NCBI GenBank assembly: GCA_019828595.1
Contig: JAHQRK010000002.1
Span: 868,001 to 932,000, forward strand
Reading direction: 5' to 3'
Source: Aphanomyces cochlioides
Taxonomy: Eukaryota > Oomycota > Saprolegniomycetes > Saprolegniales > Verrucalvaceae
DNA: 64,000 bases
Shown here: positions 22,747-33,355 of the stretch, piece after piece
How the letters are laid out: the number at the start of each line of letters is the position of its first letter
Numbering within the stretch: position 1 is the stretch's first letter
Position numbers and translations under genes: made by a program
Notes under the pieces: model-generated
What the model saw: only the letters and a program-made list of their open reading frames with translations
Database searches by the model: none
Told to the model about the DNA's origin: nothing

Positions 22747-23053
22747 ATTTCAGAGTGATTTCAAGTGAAATCTCTATGTTTTCATTGGCTAAAATTTCTG
22801 AGCAAACTGGCGTCCCAGACAGACCAAATTCGCAATATTTAATTCGGTCTTTTTAAAAAATTTCAAAAATACAAAATATCTGATATTTAAATTATGTGAT
22901 AATTTACAATGAATATCCAGACGGGCCCTAAATTGTGAATTTGGAACTTTGGAAAATTTTTGCAAAATGTCATTTCAGTTTTATGGAATAAAAAAATTGA
23001 TGGGCATCCAGACCCGCCCTTAACATTTGTTTTCGATTTAATCCTACCTTAAC

Positions 23054-26000
23054 TATGGGAGTTAAATCATACGTCAACACTTTTGATGGCACCAATTTCG
23101 TCCAATGGCATACGCGCGTCATGGCGTATATGGAACTCAAGGACTGTGCCCAAATTTTCAAGAATCTACCTCGAACTGCAGAAGATTAAATTGTTACATA
23201 CACTCAAAATTGTGAACCGGGGTGAAAAATGTACTACCGTATTTCCTATAAGGTTGTCACCACTATTTTTCCCATTGAGTTGTCACCACTGATATAATTA
23301 TTTAAATGATTCATACAAATTTATAGTATACATTTATAATACAATCTGATGAAATTTTTTGGAGTTCCCCTTGAGTTGTCACCAGTCAGATCTTATTGGA
23401 AGAAATGCAATGGCTCAATTAGATACCAGGGCCATAAATTTGTCGTGTTCATGCGTTGCAGTCGGCAAACCTGGACCCAAATGAGCGTTGCAGGTTTTCA
23501 TTCTCCCAAACTGGAGTCAGCCACTCGTAAAGTCGACATACGACTGCGAGGTGTTCATGATAATAATATGATTGGTAAATAAGTCTAATTTTTACCCAAT
23601 CAAATGTACCTCGTTTTGCTATCTGATTTCCTTTGGACTTGTCACCATTTTCGAAAATCATTCGTGGTGACAACCTTACGGGAAATACGGTAGTATCTAT
23701 TTTTCCAAATCTATTTGAAATCTATAGCCAATTAGAATCGAGTATTTGTCATCTTGACAAAAACACACACAAAACACACATTCAAAACTTTACTTTTGAA
23801 TGCACTTTCATATTGCACTTGAACTCACTATACCTGAATAGTATTTAAAAATATTTCAATTTTTAGTCAAAAATACAAATTTCAGTGAAAAAGACAATAA
23901 CTCCAAAAGTATATTAGCGAGAGTAATTATACTTGCTACTAATTTATTGATGACTTCCACGCGCGCATGATATATAACACAGAAGATGCTGTCGAAATGA
24001 TGAAGATCCTCTGTGACCATTATGGTAACAAGTCCTTCGTTGGTCATGGACGCCTGATTGACGAAGTTACCCACATGCGCATACGTCACAACGAAACACC
24101 TCGCTCTTATTGCGACCGGTTCGAGCTTGCTATTAAAGATGCTACCAATGCAGGCATTAAGTTCTCTGACGAACAAGTCGTTCATTTCTTCCTTAATGGT
24201 TTGGACTCACGTTTCAACACGTTCGTGCAACTTCAAAGTCACCTCTTGCAACGCACACCTATTGACGCCTCGACACTTTCGCTCATTACCACGGAACTTC
24301 TTCAAGCTTATAACCTTGAGCAAACGCGTTCAAACGGTCCACCAACGACTCCAATCGATGAAGCTGCTCTGTCCCTTCGTCGTAATCAACGACGCAAACC
24401 ACGTCGCAATGGACCTGCTCAATCCGAAGACATTAACGACGGAATAGTTTGTGCTTACTGCAACATACCAAACCACACTGAAGCAAACTGTCGTCGGAAG
24501 CAACGCGGCCAGCGTCAACAGACTTCTTCTCAATCCAACCAACGTCGTGTCCAATTCCAACCATCTTCGACGACCTCTCTTGCGTCTCAGACTGCCGCAA
24601 ACACACGTCGCAATACTCGCTCGTCTGTAAGCATGCTGACGTTAGGTCCTCACTATACTCTCAATGCCTTCGAGTCTCCCGCTTCGTCATCTGCGTGGAT
24701 CCTTGACTCTGGCGCATCGGATCATTTCTGCAACGATGCTGCATGGTTTGAAGAACTTCAACCATTTGAGGGTACAGCCCGAGCTGCCAATGGAAGTGAC
24801 ATGCCGATTGCAGGCACCGGTTCTGTCTTACTTGAGATGAACACACCAACCGGTATCATTCCTGTCACTCTCCAAGACGTACTGTTCATTCCGAACTTAC
24901 AGTACAACCTTTTCTCCTTGTCGAGAGTAACTAATCGAGGATTCAACTCTCAGTTCCAGCGTAATGCTTGCTACATCACTCACGAAGAAGTTGTATATGC
25001 TCAAGGCTTCAAACGCGACAACTTGTACTACCTCGACATTGCAAACCCTTTCCAACTCAGTCGTCTTCCACTCCTCACGTTGGTTTGTCCTTGTTGACAA
25101 CTTCCGCTACTCCAACTCCAGCTGACCTTTGGAATGCTCGCCTTGGTCATATTAGTGTGAAGTATACTGCTAAAACGTGTCAATACACTGATGGCATTGA
25201 GCTTGATGACTGCAAACATGATTTTTGCGAAAGCTGTCTTGCTGGGAAGCAGTCTCGTTTACCCTTCCCCAAGCGCTCTCTCTCCACAACTTCGGAACCG
25301 TTTGCTTTGGTACACTCGGACATTTGTGGACCTATGCGTCATCCTGCACTTCGTGATCGATCTCGGTATTTCATCACGTTTACCGATGATTATTCGCGTT
25401 ATGGCTTTGTGTTCTTTCTCAAGAACAAGTCGGATGCTCTCCAATGCTTCAAGGAGTTCACTGCCTATTGCCGCACTCAATTCGATCTACCTGTGCGATG
25501 TCTCCGTTCCGACAATGGCGGTGAATACTTCTCGACTTTATTCTCCGAGTTCTTACTCGAGCATGGCATCCAACACGATGCGACCGTTCCGCATACCCCA
25601 CAACAAAATGGTGTCAGTGAACGCATAAATCGCACTGTCGTCGAATGTGCAAGATCATTGCTTCACTTCTGCAAAGCACCTTTGCGATTTTGGGTCGAAG
25701 CCGTGTCTCATGCCATGTATCTACGGAATCGGACATACTCAGCGTCCACTCCTGGTATGACACCCTTCGAGAAACTATGGAAGTCTAAGCCTGATCTTGG
25801 TAACCTGCGTATTTTTGGCTGTGAAGCATCAACGAACCAAGTTTGCTTCCAAGACGATACGTGCCATGTATCTTGGTCACGAACCTAACGTCAAAGGTTA
25901 TCGTCTTTACACCTCAAGCCCAGAACGGATCATCGTCAGTCGTAATGTTGTCTTTAATGAAACCAAGAGTTTCTTTACTGAAGAACCGTCGGCTGATGAA

Positions 26001-28230
26001 TCACCCGTCTCTCAACTCATTGATGAGATCGACGATGATGACGGCCTGTCTCTAAGAGATGAGACTTTAGCACTACCTGCAGCTCCACCAGCTTCTACCA
26101 TAGCGACTTCCGCTCCAAATGAAGGAACTGCGATCGTTCCAAGACGTTCGACTCGTATCCGTCGCGGAAATCCTCGCTACAATGTGCCTCCTGTACACGT
26201 TCCTCGGTCCACGTTGGTTGAACCTTTAACACCACCGACAAGACCAATAGAGAGCACACCTCCCACACCTTCCATCACTGAAGCTGACACTTCCGAGTCT
26301 CGCGTTGAGAACACACACCCGCAACCACTCGATGACTCCACGTCTTCTCGTGTTGAGCCTGCTCCACAACAATCACCTGCTGAATCTCCTGCGGACATTC
26401 CATTGCCGTCATCACCTTCACAAGGACCAATGTCTCGCACGGACACTCCTGCTGTCACTCCTGAGTTTGTTCCCGTCATGATGCCTCCTCCGGCGTCGAC
26501 AGATTCGACTTCGTTCGACGAAGATGCGCTTTGTGAACAGTGTGAGTCCTTGGCACTCAGTTTGTTTCGCCTTCGACCTGAGGCAAACTCTGATGTTGAT
26601 GAACATCAACTGAGCAAGCAACATCGACTTCTCGTTGCTTTAGCCTTGTAATCAACCGGGCTGCCTTCGACTATACGTCAAGCTCATGCCTCACAAGAGA
26701 AAAATGAATGGACTAAGGCTACTGATGCCGAATACAATTCATTGATGCAACACAAAACTTGGACTCTGTGTGAACTTCCACCTGACCATAAACCCATTGG
26801 ATGCCGATGGATCTTTACGAAGAAGTACTCTGCTGATGGTACTTTGTCATGCTACAAAGCACGCCTTGTTGCTCAAGGTTTCACTCAAGTTGCTGGCGTT
26901 GACTACACTGAAGTGTTTGCTCCTGTAATCCGCACTTCGAGCATTCGTTTTCTACTAGCTCTTGCTGCGATGAACTCTATGCATATCTGCCACATGGATG
27001 TGCAAACTGCTTTCCTCAACGGAAACCTCCAGGAAACACTCTACATGAAACAACCTCCGGGATATGTCCAACCTGGCTCAGAACACCTTGTCTGCCGTTT
27101 GAACAAGAGCATCTATGGACTTAAACAATCTTCCCGTGAATGGAACTCTGCATTGGATTCTTACTTTAAGTCACAACGCTTCACACAACTTAAGTCTGAT
27201 CCATGCATCTACTTCCGACGTACACCCCAAGGTTTAGTTTTGGTGGGAGTATATGTCGACGACTTCATCCTTCTGTCCACACACTCAACCTTAATGGACC
27301 CCACGAAGCGTGCCTTATCCGCTCGTTTCACCATGAAGGACTTGGGAACCTTAACCTACTGCCTCGGCATCGAAGTTAAACGCCTTGAGGATGGTTCCAT
27401 TTTACTACACCAAAGCCGGTACATCTCGGACATACTTGCTAAGCATGGCCTTGCCGACTGCAATCCAATTTCAACACCTCAGGACAGCCATACAGCCCCT
27501 TTCCGATCGTCTAGTTCGACACCCTCGTTGCCATTTCCCAATGTGGTGGGCGAACTGCTCTATCTCACGACGACAACGCGTCCTGATATCGCTTTTACTG
27601 TAACATTGCTTTCGCGGCACCTCAACAACCCCGAAGAAGAAAATCAACACATCGCTAAGCGTGTACTCCGCTACCTTCAAGGAACGAAAGACTATGGAAT
27701 ATGCTACACCAAGCAATACTCCTCCGACTATCTCATTGAGCTATTCGTCGATGCCGACTATGCCAATGATGCAACCACTCGCAGATCCACCTCAGGATAC
27801 TTTCTGTCCCTGAACGGGTGTTTGATCTCGTGGAAATCCAAACTGCAAAACATAGTTGCTTTGTCCACTTCCGAAGCCGAATACATTTCCATTTCTTAAT
27901 GGACTGCAAGAAGCGCTATGGCTCAAATCATTGCTTGAAGAACTCGAGCTTTCTGTCAAACTGCCCATCATCGTTTATGAAGACAACCAAAGTACAATCA
28001 AGATGGCTGAAAACTCAACCCTTCAACAACGAACCAAGCAAATCGATGTTCGTCATCACTTCATTCGAGACTTAGTCCACGAGCACATCGTCAAGATCGA
28101 CTATTGCCCCACTAACGAAACGCTTGCTGACATGCTAACCAAAGCATTGCCTCGACCAAAGTTTCAGGAGCATCTCTCGAAAGTCATGACCCCTCTCTCT
28201 CATTACATCGAAGAAGAAAGTTTCAATTAG
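23054..28230 (+). mobile_element. Ty1/copia retrotransposon, gag-pol with several lesions
   Basis: Gag begins MGVKSYVNTFDGTNF at 23054, breaks off near 23190 around a MITE insertion, and resumes near 23967. Next come a CCHC knuckle (CAYCNIPNHTEANC), protease (WILDSGASDHFC), GAG-pre-integrase and integrase (HH..CC, HSDICGPM, DNGGEY, QQNGVSERINRT), reverse transcriptase with the YVDDFILL active site, and RNase H (EAEY ... YEDNQSTIKMAEN). The order protease-integrase-RT-RNaseH is diagnostic of copia. Lesions: the gag interruption, frameshifts near 25080, 25830 and 27895, and an in-frame stop at 26649-26651. A purine tract GGGGGAA follows the stop and is directly succeeded by TGTTGAG, the start of the 3' LTR. 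No 5' LTR is recognisable upstream. Confidence 0.9.
23234..23693. mobile_element. MITE with 30-bp inverted repeats and TA duplication, inside copia gag
   Basis: A 460-bp element. The left end starts CTACCGTATTTCC and continues to AAGGTTGTCACCAC; the right end is its inverted copy with two mismatches. TA dinucleotides flank both sides (23232-23233 and 23694-23695), suggesting the Tc1/mariner superfamily. The word TTGTCACCA recurs internally. There is no coding capacity. Confidence 0.8.
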
Positions 28231-28236
28231 GGGGAA

Positions 28237-28425
28237 TGTTGAGACTTCTAGAATGTAATCTCAACTTTCACATTCGAGAAAGGTCTCTTAACTATAAAAC
28301 AACTTACATATTGCATGTTCCAGAAGACTCCAGAAGACAAACGAAGACCACAGAATTCATACTAGGCATAGCTAGCTTTCATGTTAACCACCTAATTCAC
28401 TTTCCAACTTCCCTTCTAGACTTAG
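28237..28425 (+). repeat. Partial 3' LTR of the copia element
   Basis: Begins TGTTGAGACTTC directly after the polypurine tract that follows the pol stop. About 190 bp are present before mariner-like coding sequence starts near 28426, so the LTR is cut short by the next element. The opposing LTR copy is not found in the window. Confidence 0.6.
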
Positions 28426-29161
28426 TCAATCACGTTTGGCCTGCCATTGTCACCAAATTTCCAGCGCGATGGAAAACGATATATATTCAGCAAGATGGTG
28501 CTCGCCCTCACTGTACTGATGGATGTCCAGAGTTAGTCGCCTTGGCTGCCAATTATGGCTTGAATATCAAGCTTGTTACTCAACCAGCGAACAGTCCCGA
28601 TTTAAACGTTCTTGACGTCGGGTTCTTTGCGGCTATCCAAACTTTGCAGTACCGGAAATGCCCAAAGACAATCGACGAATTGTTGGATGCTGTTCATGAG
28701 TCCTTTCACGAGTTGAAGCCTGATTGTCTAGAAAGTGTTTGGCTGTTGCTTCAACGACGAATGGCATCAATCATTGATCACTATGGTGATAATACTATGA
28801 AGTTGGAGCACATGCGAAAGGAAGCATTACGCAACAGGGCAAACTACCGTTGTCGTCTACGTTGGCCTCAAGTGTCTTTCTGCAGGCCTTTGCAACTCTT
28901 CATCCAGAAGATCGCAGCATTTACCAGTCCTGGGTTGACCAAATTGTCCATCAATATCGCGCTGCCTCTTCGTCGTTTGAAGCCAACGCGTCTGCTTTCA
29001 GTATTTGCGACCTCGGTGCTGTTCTAGATGAGTACTTTGAAGCCCATGAAGACCATGAAACTAACCTGGCTGCGCTCTGCGATGACAGTCATTTCGACGA
29101 CATATCTGTGGATCGCCTTGTGGATATGATGAATGATTTGGAGGTGCAAGTAGAAGCTTAA
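28426..29161 (+). pseudogene. Mariner-like transposase, 5'-truncated and frameshifted
   Basis: The reading frame shows IYIQQDGARPHC (second catalytic Asp) and PANSPDLNVLDVGFF (third Asp, DD34D-like) of the Tc1/mariner family. The N-terminal DNA-binding region and the first Asp are missing. A frameshift near 28850 moves the C-terminus into a second frame that is open to 29161. It is inserted into, or recombined with, the copia 3' LTR and cannot be active. Confidence 0.8.
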
Positions 29162-29258
29162 TTTCTACCAATTAAAGTTAGTTTTGACATCTCAGGGCCA
29201 ATGAGAATTAAATGGGGCGAGTAAATCGGATCATTCGATTTTGGAAATGGGACGAATA

Positions 29259-31006
29259 CAGAGGCCTGGTAAATATACACGTATAGTGGTACACTATTTT
29301 GATTGGGCAAGAGGTCTTCCCTCGCCCCTATCAATTTTCACAATATCCTCTAAACATTATATACTTGTATATTTCATATTTTTATATTCACACAACTAGC
29401 AAATATCCCACACAAGCTGCCTTCAAAGACAACCAACTATAATAAGCAATAAATATGAATGATATTACAATAGACAATGCGAATGACTCATTTTATATAA
29501 GGGAGAAGCCAATCCAAGAAAATCTCTAAATAGTGTCGATATGAAAACATATATTAGTGTGAATATTATCAACTAGTTTTCTTGGGAATTGCTTTATCAA
29601 AAGCTTTCTTGATCGTTTCAGGGGATATTAAATCCCATGCCTTGATTGCCCGCTTGATACAGGCCATGCGCTTCTCAACAGCGCTTGAAGGGTGGTAGAT
29701 TTCTTGTAGCCACAAATTTCTCGATTTAGCCTTAAAAGGACCCATGACCCCAACGTCTAAGGGCTGCAAAATAGACGTCATATTGGGGGGAGAGTGCACA
29801 CTGTCGGGCTCAATGCCTCTTCAATGTATTGAATGTTCTTTGGGGTTCGATGAGCCTCAAAGTTGTCAATCAAGATCAACGAAGGTATCACAATTTCAGG
29901 ACTAACACTAATAAAAAATAGTATATTACCTTAAAATAGTGTCAAGATAGAAATTCTATCCTTCGCCGTCGATCCATGCATTCTTTTGGACAGCATAAAA
30001 ATGGCCAGGGGGTAGGTCCGAAGCTCGTTTGCATCAATCAAGCCCCCTGGCTTGCCTTTGACAACAAAAAGAATAGGTAATTTACCTCCTAAATAGAGTT
30101 AGTAAGACTAAAAATGGGAAAAGTTACCGTTACGTTTCGCTGCTAACACGGCTGTTAGACGACAGGACTTGTCCGCGTGGGAAATGCTGGCATCGCTGCC
30201 CTTCTGAGCGAGAATATATCGCGGAGAAGTGTCAAAATAGATGCCAGTTTCATCACAATTGATGACGTCACTGGCATCAAAATGATCGTTTTCGATCCAA
30301 AAGTCATTGAGAAATTTCGTTCGAACCTCGAGCATCTGCAATGTTGTCATTGCTTTTGCTGTCGAGGCTCGTCGGCGCGAAAAAACGTGCCTATAGACGA
30401 ATTCCCTTCATAAATTGAATAAAGACTTATAAGGATCCTCCTTTGAGGCAGAATACTCATTAACCCATTCCTGATGATGAGCTTTGACTTGCTGAACTAC
30501 ATGGTAAGTCGTCAAGGGAAAGTTCTTTTCCCTCATGGCAACCATGTAGTCCAATAAATCCTATCCTAATATAACAATGAGATAAACTTTATTATAATGA
30601 CTTACATAGCCTCCAGGAAGGATTTCTTTGCGGCCTGGGGCCCCTAAGTGCTGACGTCTCTTTGCCAGGAGAGACGCTTGAATCGTGTTCTTCTCTCGTA
30701 CAAAGTTTTGAACGGTGCGGAGTGGAATCCCACTAAGTTCAGCGACTTGCTTTTGTGTGTGCTCTGACAGAGCACGCAGAACATTCCGTTTTCTCTCCAG
30801 GCTGTACCGGCGCCGGGTCTTCACGATCTTAACTTCATCGTCCATGTCGAAATTTGAATGGACTGCTATCAACCATTTATCTGTTCTCTCTCTTTTCCCT
30901 CCAAAATATCATCATTGTTAAATTTTATACTATAATATGTTAGAGGTCGCAAGAATCGGTCTCAAAGTTCAAGTACAACTGTACGTGTATATTTACCAGG
31001 CCTCTG
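29259..31006. mobile_element. Pogo/Tigger-like DNA transposon with TIRs and TA duplication
   Basis: A 1748-bp element. Both ends carry CAGAGGCCTGGTAAATATAC and continue CACGTA in inverted orientation, flanked by TA (29257-29258 and 31007-31008). The interior encodes one transposase on the minus strand. The exact 26-bp inverted repeats indicate recent insertion although the transposase carries stops. Confidence 0.88.
29569..30872 (-). pseudogene. Pogo-type transposase with introns and at least one stop
   Basis: Reading from 30872: a helix-turn-helix (RKRNVLRALSEHTQKQVAEL ...), a CENP-B-like segment, then the DDE_1 core with NCDETGIYF (first Asp), LIDNFEAH (second Asp) and ILQPLDVGVMGPFK (third Asp), ending IKKAFDKAIPKKTS. 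Short introns (one of 39 bp near 30066-30125) connect the pieces. A TAG near 29955 interrupts WIDGEG*NFYL, probably a former Trp codon, and a TGA near 30411 precedes REFVYRHVF. These make it non-functional unless read through. Confidence 0.8.
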
Positions 31007-31188
31007 TATTGTGGATCGGAGGAAGTAGTTTTGTTCTGACGTGCGCCAATATCAAATTCTGGATCGGGATTCGGATTTATTCCCACTTTGACCTCGTCCC
31101 AAGATGGCTGTATCCAAGCCAGATTTGACACAAGTTTACCCTACGAGTTCAATTTGACTTGAGTTTAGCCATCCTGGTGCACCCCCCT

Positions 31189-31225
31189 CTAAACAAGTAG
31201 GGCATATTATGCCCTAGTTGTTTAG
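31189..31225. repeat. 37-bp near-perfect palindrome
   Basis: Arms CTAAACAAGTAGGGCAT and ATGCCCTAGTTGTTTAG pair with one mismatch around a short central loop. Flanked by a C run on the left and a G run on the right, which extends the pairing. It may be the end of a DNA element or a recombination scar next to the transposon nest. Confidence 0.7.
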
Positions 31226-31917
31226 TGGGGGATTTTTAGCCAGTCAAATGAAAGTGAAAATATGAATTTCACAAGTGGGAGAAAATTGAAAGACATCTAT
31301 AACATGAAAAACCATATGTATCCATACTTACCTGACCATTGCTCGACCGTGATCAACAAGGCGGTTGACATGAGCCGGAGCAGGCCTTCATGCACTCCGG
31401 TGCTGTAATGGCTCAGGAATGCCTTCGGGTATCTCCATGGTACAATTTTTGCCAGCGGAGGTGTGCGCGTGCGCCACCTCCAACCTCCTCTCCACTCTTT
31501 CTCCACCACATTCTTATTTTTTTCATCCGCCGACACCATGCCAAATCTTTTGTTCATGATAGCTCAAGAAGATTACATGTACCGTCAAGTGCGCCGTGGG
31601 GATCTTGATTTGATTAGAACCACTGTTGCTAATGCTGCGTGTGAAAGTTATGAAATCAAAGTCAATGTTGCGCCATGCCGTTCAAATGTAGAGGGTACTC
31701 CCGCCGAAAAGGATGGACTTCTCTCTTGTTGAATGATGACGTTACGTGTGCAATTGTTCTGCAAATCCCAGTAGCAGAGTGCAGGCGTATGTGGTGGCAT
31801 CGTACTACTGGTCATCATTGCTAGCGACGTGAAGAACAACAAGCGTCTCTCAGAAGAGATGCCATCGTTAGATTGTCCGGATGCTCGAGTATCATAGCTC
31901 GTCAAACTCACTCTTTG
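31226..31917. other. Mostly non-coding; one short open frame
   Basis: A plus-strand frame at 31538-31732 (64 codons, MPNLLFMIAQEDYMYRQVRR...) has protein-like composition and could be the first exon of an otherwise unseen gene. Nothing else here is supported. The right end is the leader of the LRR gene. Confidence 0.3.
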
Positions 31918-33273
31918 ATGGAAATGAAGAAGACCAAGACATTGCGCATGCGGGCCGCTCTACCGACGGACGTCGTCGTCAAGATTGCACTCTTCGTCTA
32001 TGACCCTGCCACACAGTTTTCACTTCTTGAAGCGTTGCATGGCTCAGGCCTCTTGGGATCTTTTGGCCATTTGTACGAGTTGGGCAAACTGTGTGACCAC
32101 GACAAGTTGTGGCCTCGACTTGTAATCAAAGAGCGTCCGTCTCCAACATGCCGCTTGCACCTCGAAGCCATCATGGCCTACTACAAACATGTCGAAATCT
32201 CAGCAATCTTTGATCTTGACTGGCTCAGCCGCTTTGTGCATTGTGAAGCCTGTGTGTTTTACAATGGTCTGCCATTTCAAATGCTCGATGTGGAGGATGT
32301 CAAGTCCTGGTACTCGCAATGGACGACATCACTTCGGATCTCACGGCTCACTACTGGGCAATTCGTCACAGCCGACTTCGTTTCCATTCTACCACAACTT
32401 CAGCACCTTGAAGCTCTGCATTACAACGCCATGACCATCGACTTGGCCGTGATCGCTGCTATTTTCGAAATGGCTAATTTGCTCCGAGTGGCTCAACCGG
32501 TTGAGCTTGATCTCAACAACGAATCGAGTGATGAAGTTTGGATCGATGCAACTCTTCTACCGAATGCCATTGCGTGGCTCACGACAAGTCCCGTGCGGCG
32601 CTTTCGCATTCTCAGCTGGTACTGGGATCCTGACGTTGCTGACGACTCGACATTGATTCAAGCTTTCTACTCTGCCTTGTTCAATTGCCCCACACTAGAC
32701 TCGCTGGACATTAACGATTGTGAGCTGTCAGCTGCTGCGTTTGAGGGCGCCACTCTGTCAATGCGAGAGCTTGTATTGACGAGCTGTCAAATGGACGAAA
32801 TTTGTCTCGATAGTGTGAGCCAGCGTCTAGCCACATCGGATTGCCGAGTGATGGCGCTAAGTATCGAAAACAACGACACTTTGGGCATGGAGCGAATATT
32901 TGATATCCTCCCTGCAACTCGAATCCGCAAGCTTGTTTGGAATGGGTCGCATCTGGACAACGAAATATGCTCAATATTAGCTCCACTCATCCAGCAATCC
33001 AAGCTCGAATGGCTGGAGCTTCGTAATTGCTCCATCACTGACGTTGGTGCCGACCATCTCGCTCGACAGATGCGCCACAATCAAAGCTTGCGGGTGTTGG
33101 ATTTGAGAGACAACAATATTGGCTTGACAGGGGCGATGACGTTGCTCGAACATGCTAGCCACGTTGGCCGTCTCGTGAAGGTGGAGGCCATTCGAATCGT
33201 TGGAGCCGTCGAGGAAGAAACCATTGATGACAAGTTGATTGCATTCTGGCACAAAACCCTCTCGAAACCTTAG
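31918..33273 (+). CDS. F-box/leucine-rich-repeat-like protein
   Basis: Single exon, 451 residues from the ATG at 31918; an in-frame ATG at 31873 adds 15 residues. After a short basic start there is an F-box-like segment (RAALPTDVVVKIALFVYD). The C-terminal half carries irregular leucine-rich repeats of the ribonuclease-inhibitor type, clearest at LEWLELRNCSITDVGADHLA and LRVLDLRDNNIGLTGAMTLL. Such proteins usually act as substrate adaptors for ubiquitin ligases or as scaffolds. The F-box identity is weak; the LRRs are clear. It converges with the TRAF/SAM gene, leaving 82 bp between stops. Confidence 0.75.
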   Translation: MEMKKTKTLRMRAALPTDVVVKIALFVYDPATQFSLLEALHGSGLLGSFGHLYELGKLCDHDKLWPRLVIKERPSPTCRLHLEAIMAYYKHVEISAIFDLDWLSRFVHCEACVFYNGLPFQMLDVEDVKSWYSQWTTSLRISRLTTGQFVTADFVSILPQLQHLEALHYNAMTIDLAVIAAIFEMANLLRVAQPVELDLNNESSDEVWIDATLLPNAIAWLTTSPVRRFRILSWYWDPDVADDSTLIQAFYSALFNCPTLDSLDINDCELSAAAFEGATLSMRELVLTSCQMDEICLDSVSQRLATSDCRVMALSIENNDTLGMERIFDILPATRIRKLVWNGSHLDNEICSILAPLIQQSKLEWLELRNCSITDVGADHLARQMRHNQSLRVLDLRDNNIGLTGAMTLLEHASHVGRLVKVEAIRIVGAVEEETIDDKLIAFWHKTLSKP

Positions 33274-33355
33274 TCCGTTGTCATGGGTTAAATCTTTGTA
33301 AGATTGCTAGCTTTAGATTAATTACTGACGTCGATTGAAGTGCTTGGTAATGTCT

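Larger units (their letters stand above)
20338..22928. mobile_element. PIF/Harbinger DNA transposon with TIRs and TAA target duplication
   Basis: A 2591-bp element. The left terminus GGGCCCGTCTGGATATCCA begins at 20338 and the right terminus, reverse-complemented, reads GGGCCCGTCTGGATATTCA, ending at 22928. The host trinucleotide TAA is duplicated at 20335-20337 and 22929-22931, as expected for PIF/Harbinger. Inside are the two standard genes in convergent orientation: a DDE transposase (20561-21787, plus) and a Myb/SANT-like DNA-binding protein (21808-22746, minus). Near-identical termini and an open transposase suggest recent activity. Confidence 0.92.
19852..23020. mobile_element. Outer short TIR element, split by a Harbinger insertion
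   Basis: The left end GGGGGGTCTGGATGCC (19852) pairs with the right end at 23002-23020, whose reverse complement reads AGGGCGGGTCTGGATGCC. A flanking TAA lies on both sides (19849-19851 and 23021-23023), allowing one indel in the terminal G run. Without the inner element (20338-22928) this is about 575 bp with no coding capacity, so a MITE-like element. It contains repeated ATGCCATAATT subterminal words. Its ends resemble those of the inner Harbinger element (shared GTCTGGAT), suggesting it belongs to the same superfamily. Confidence 0.6.
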
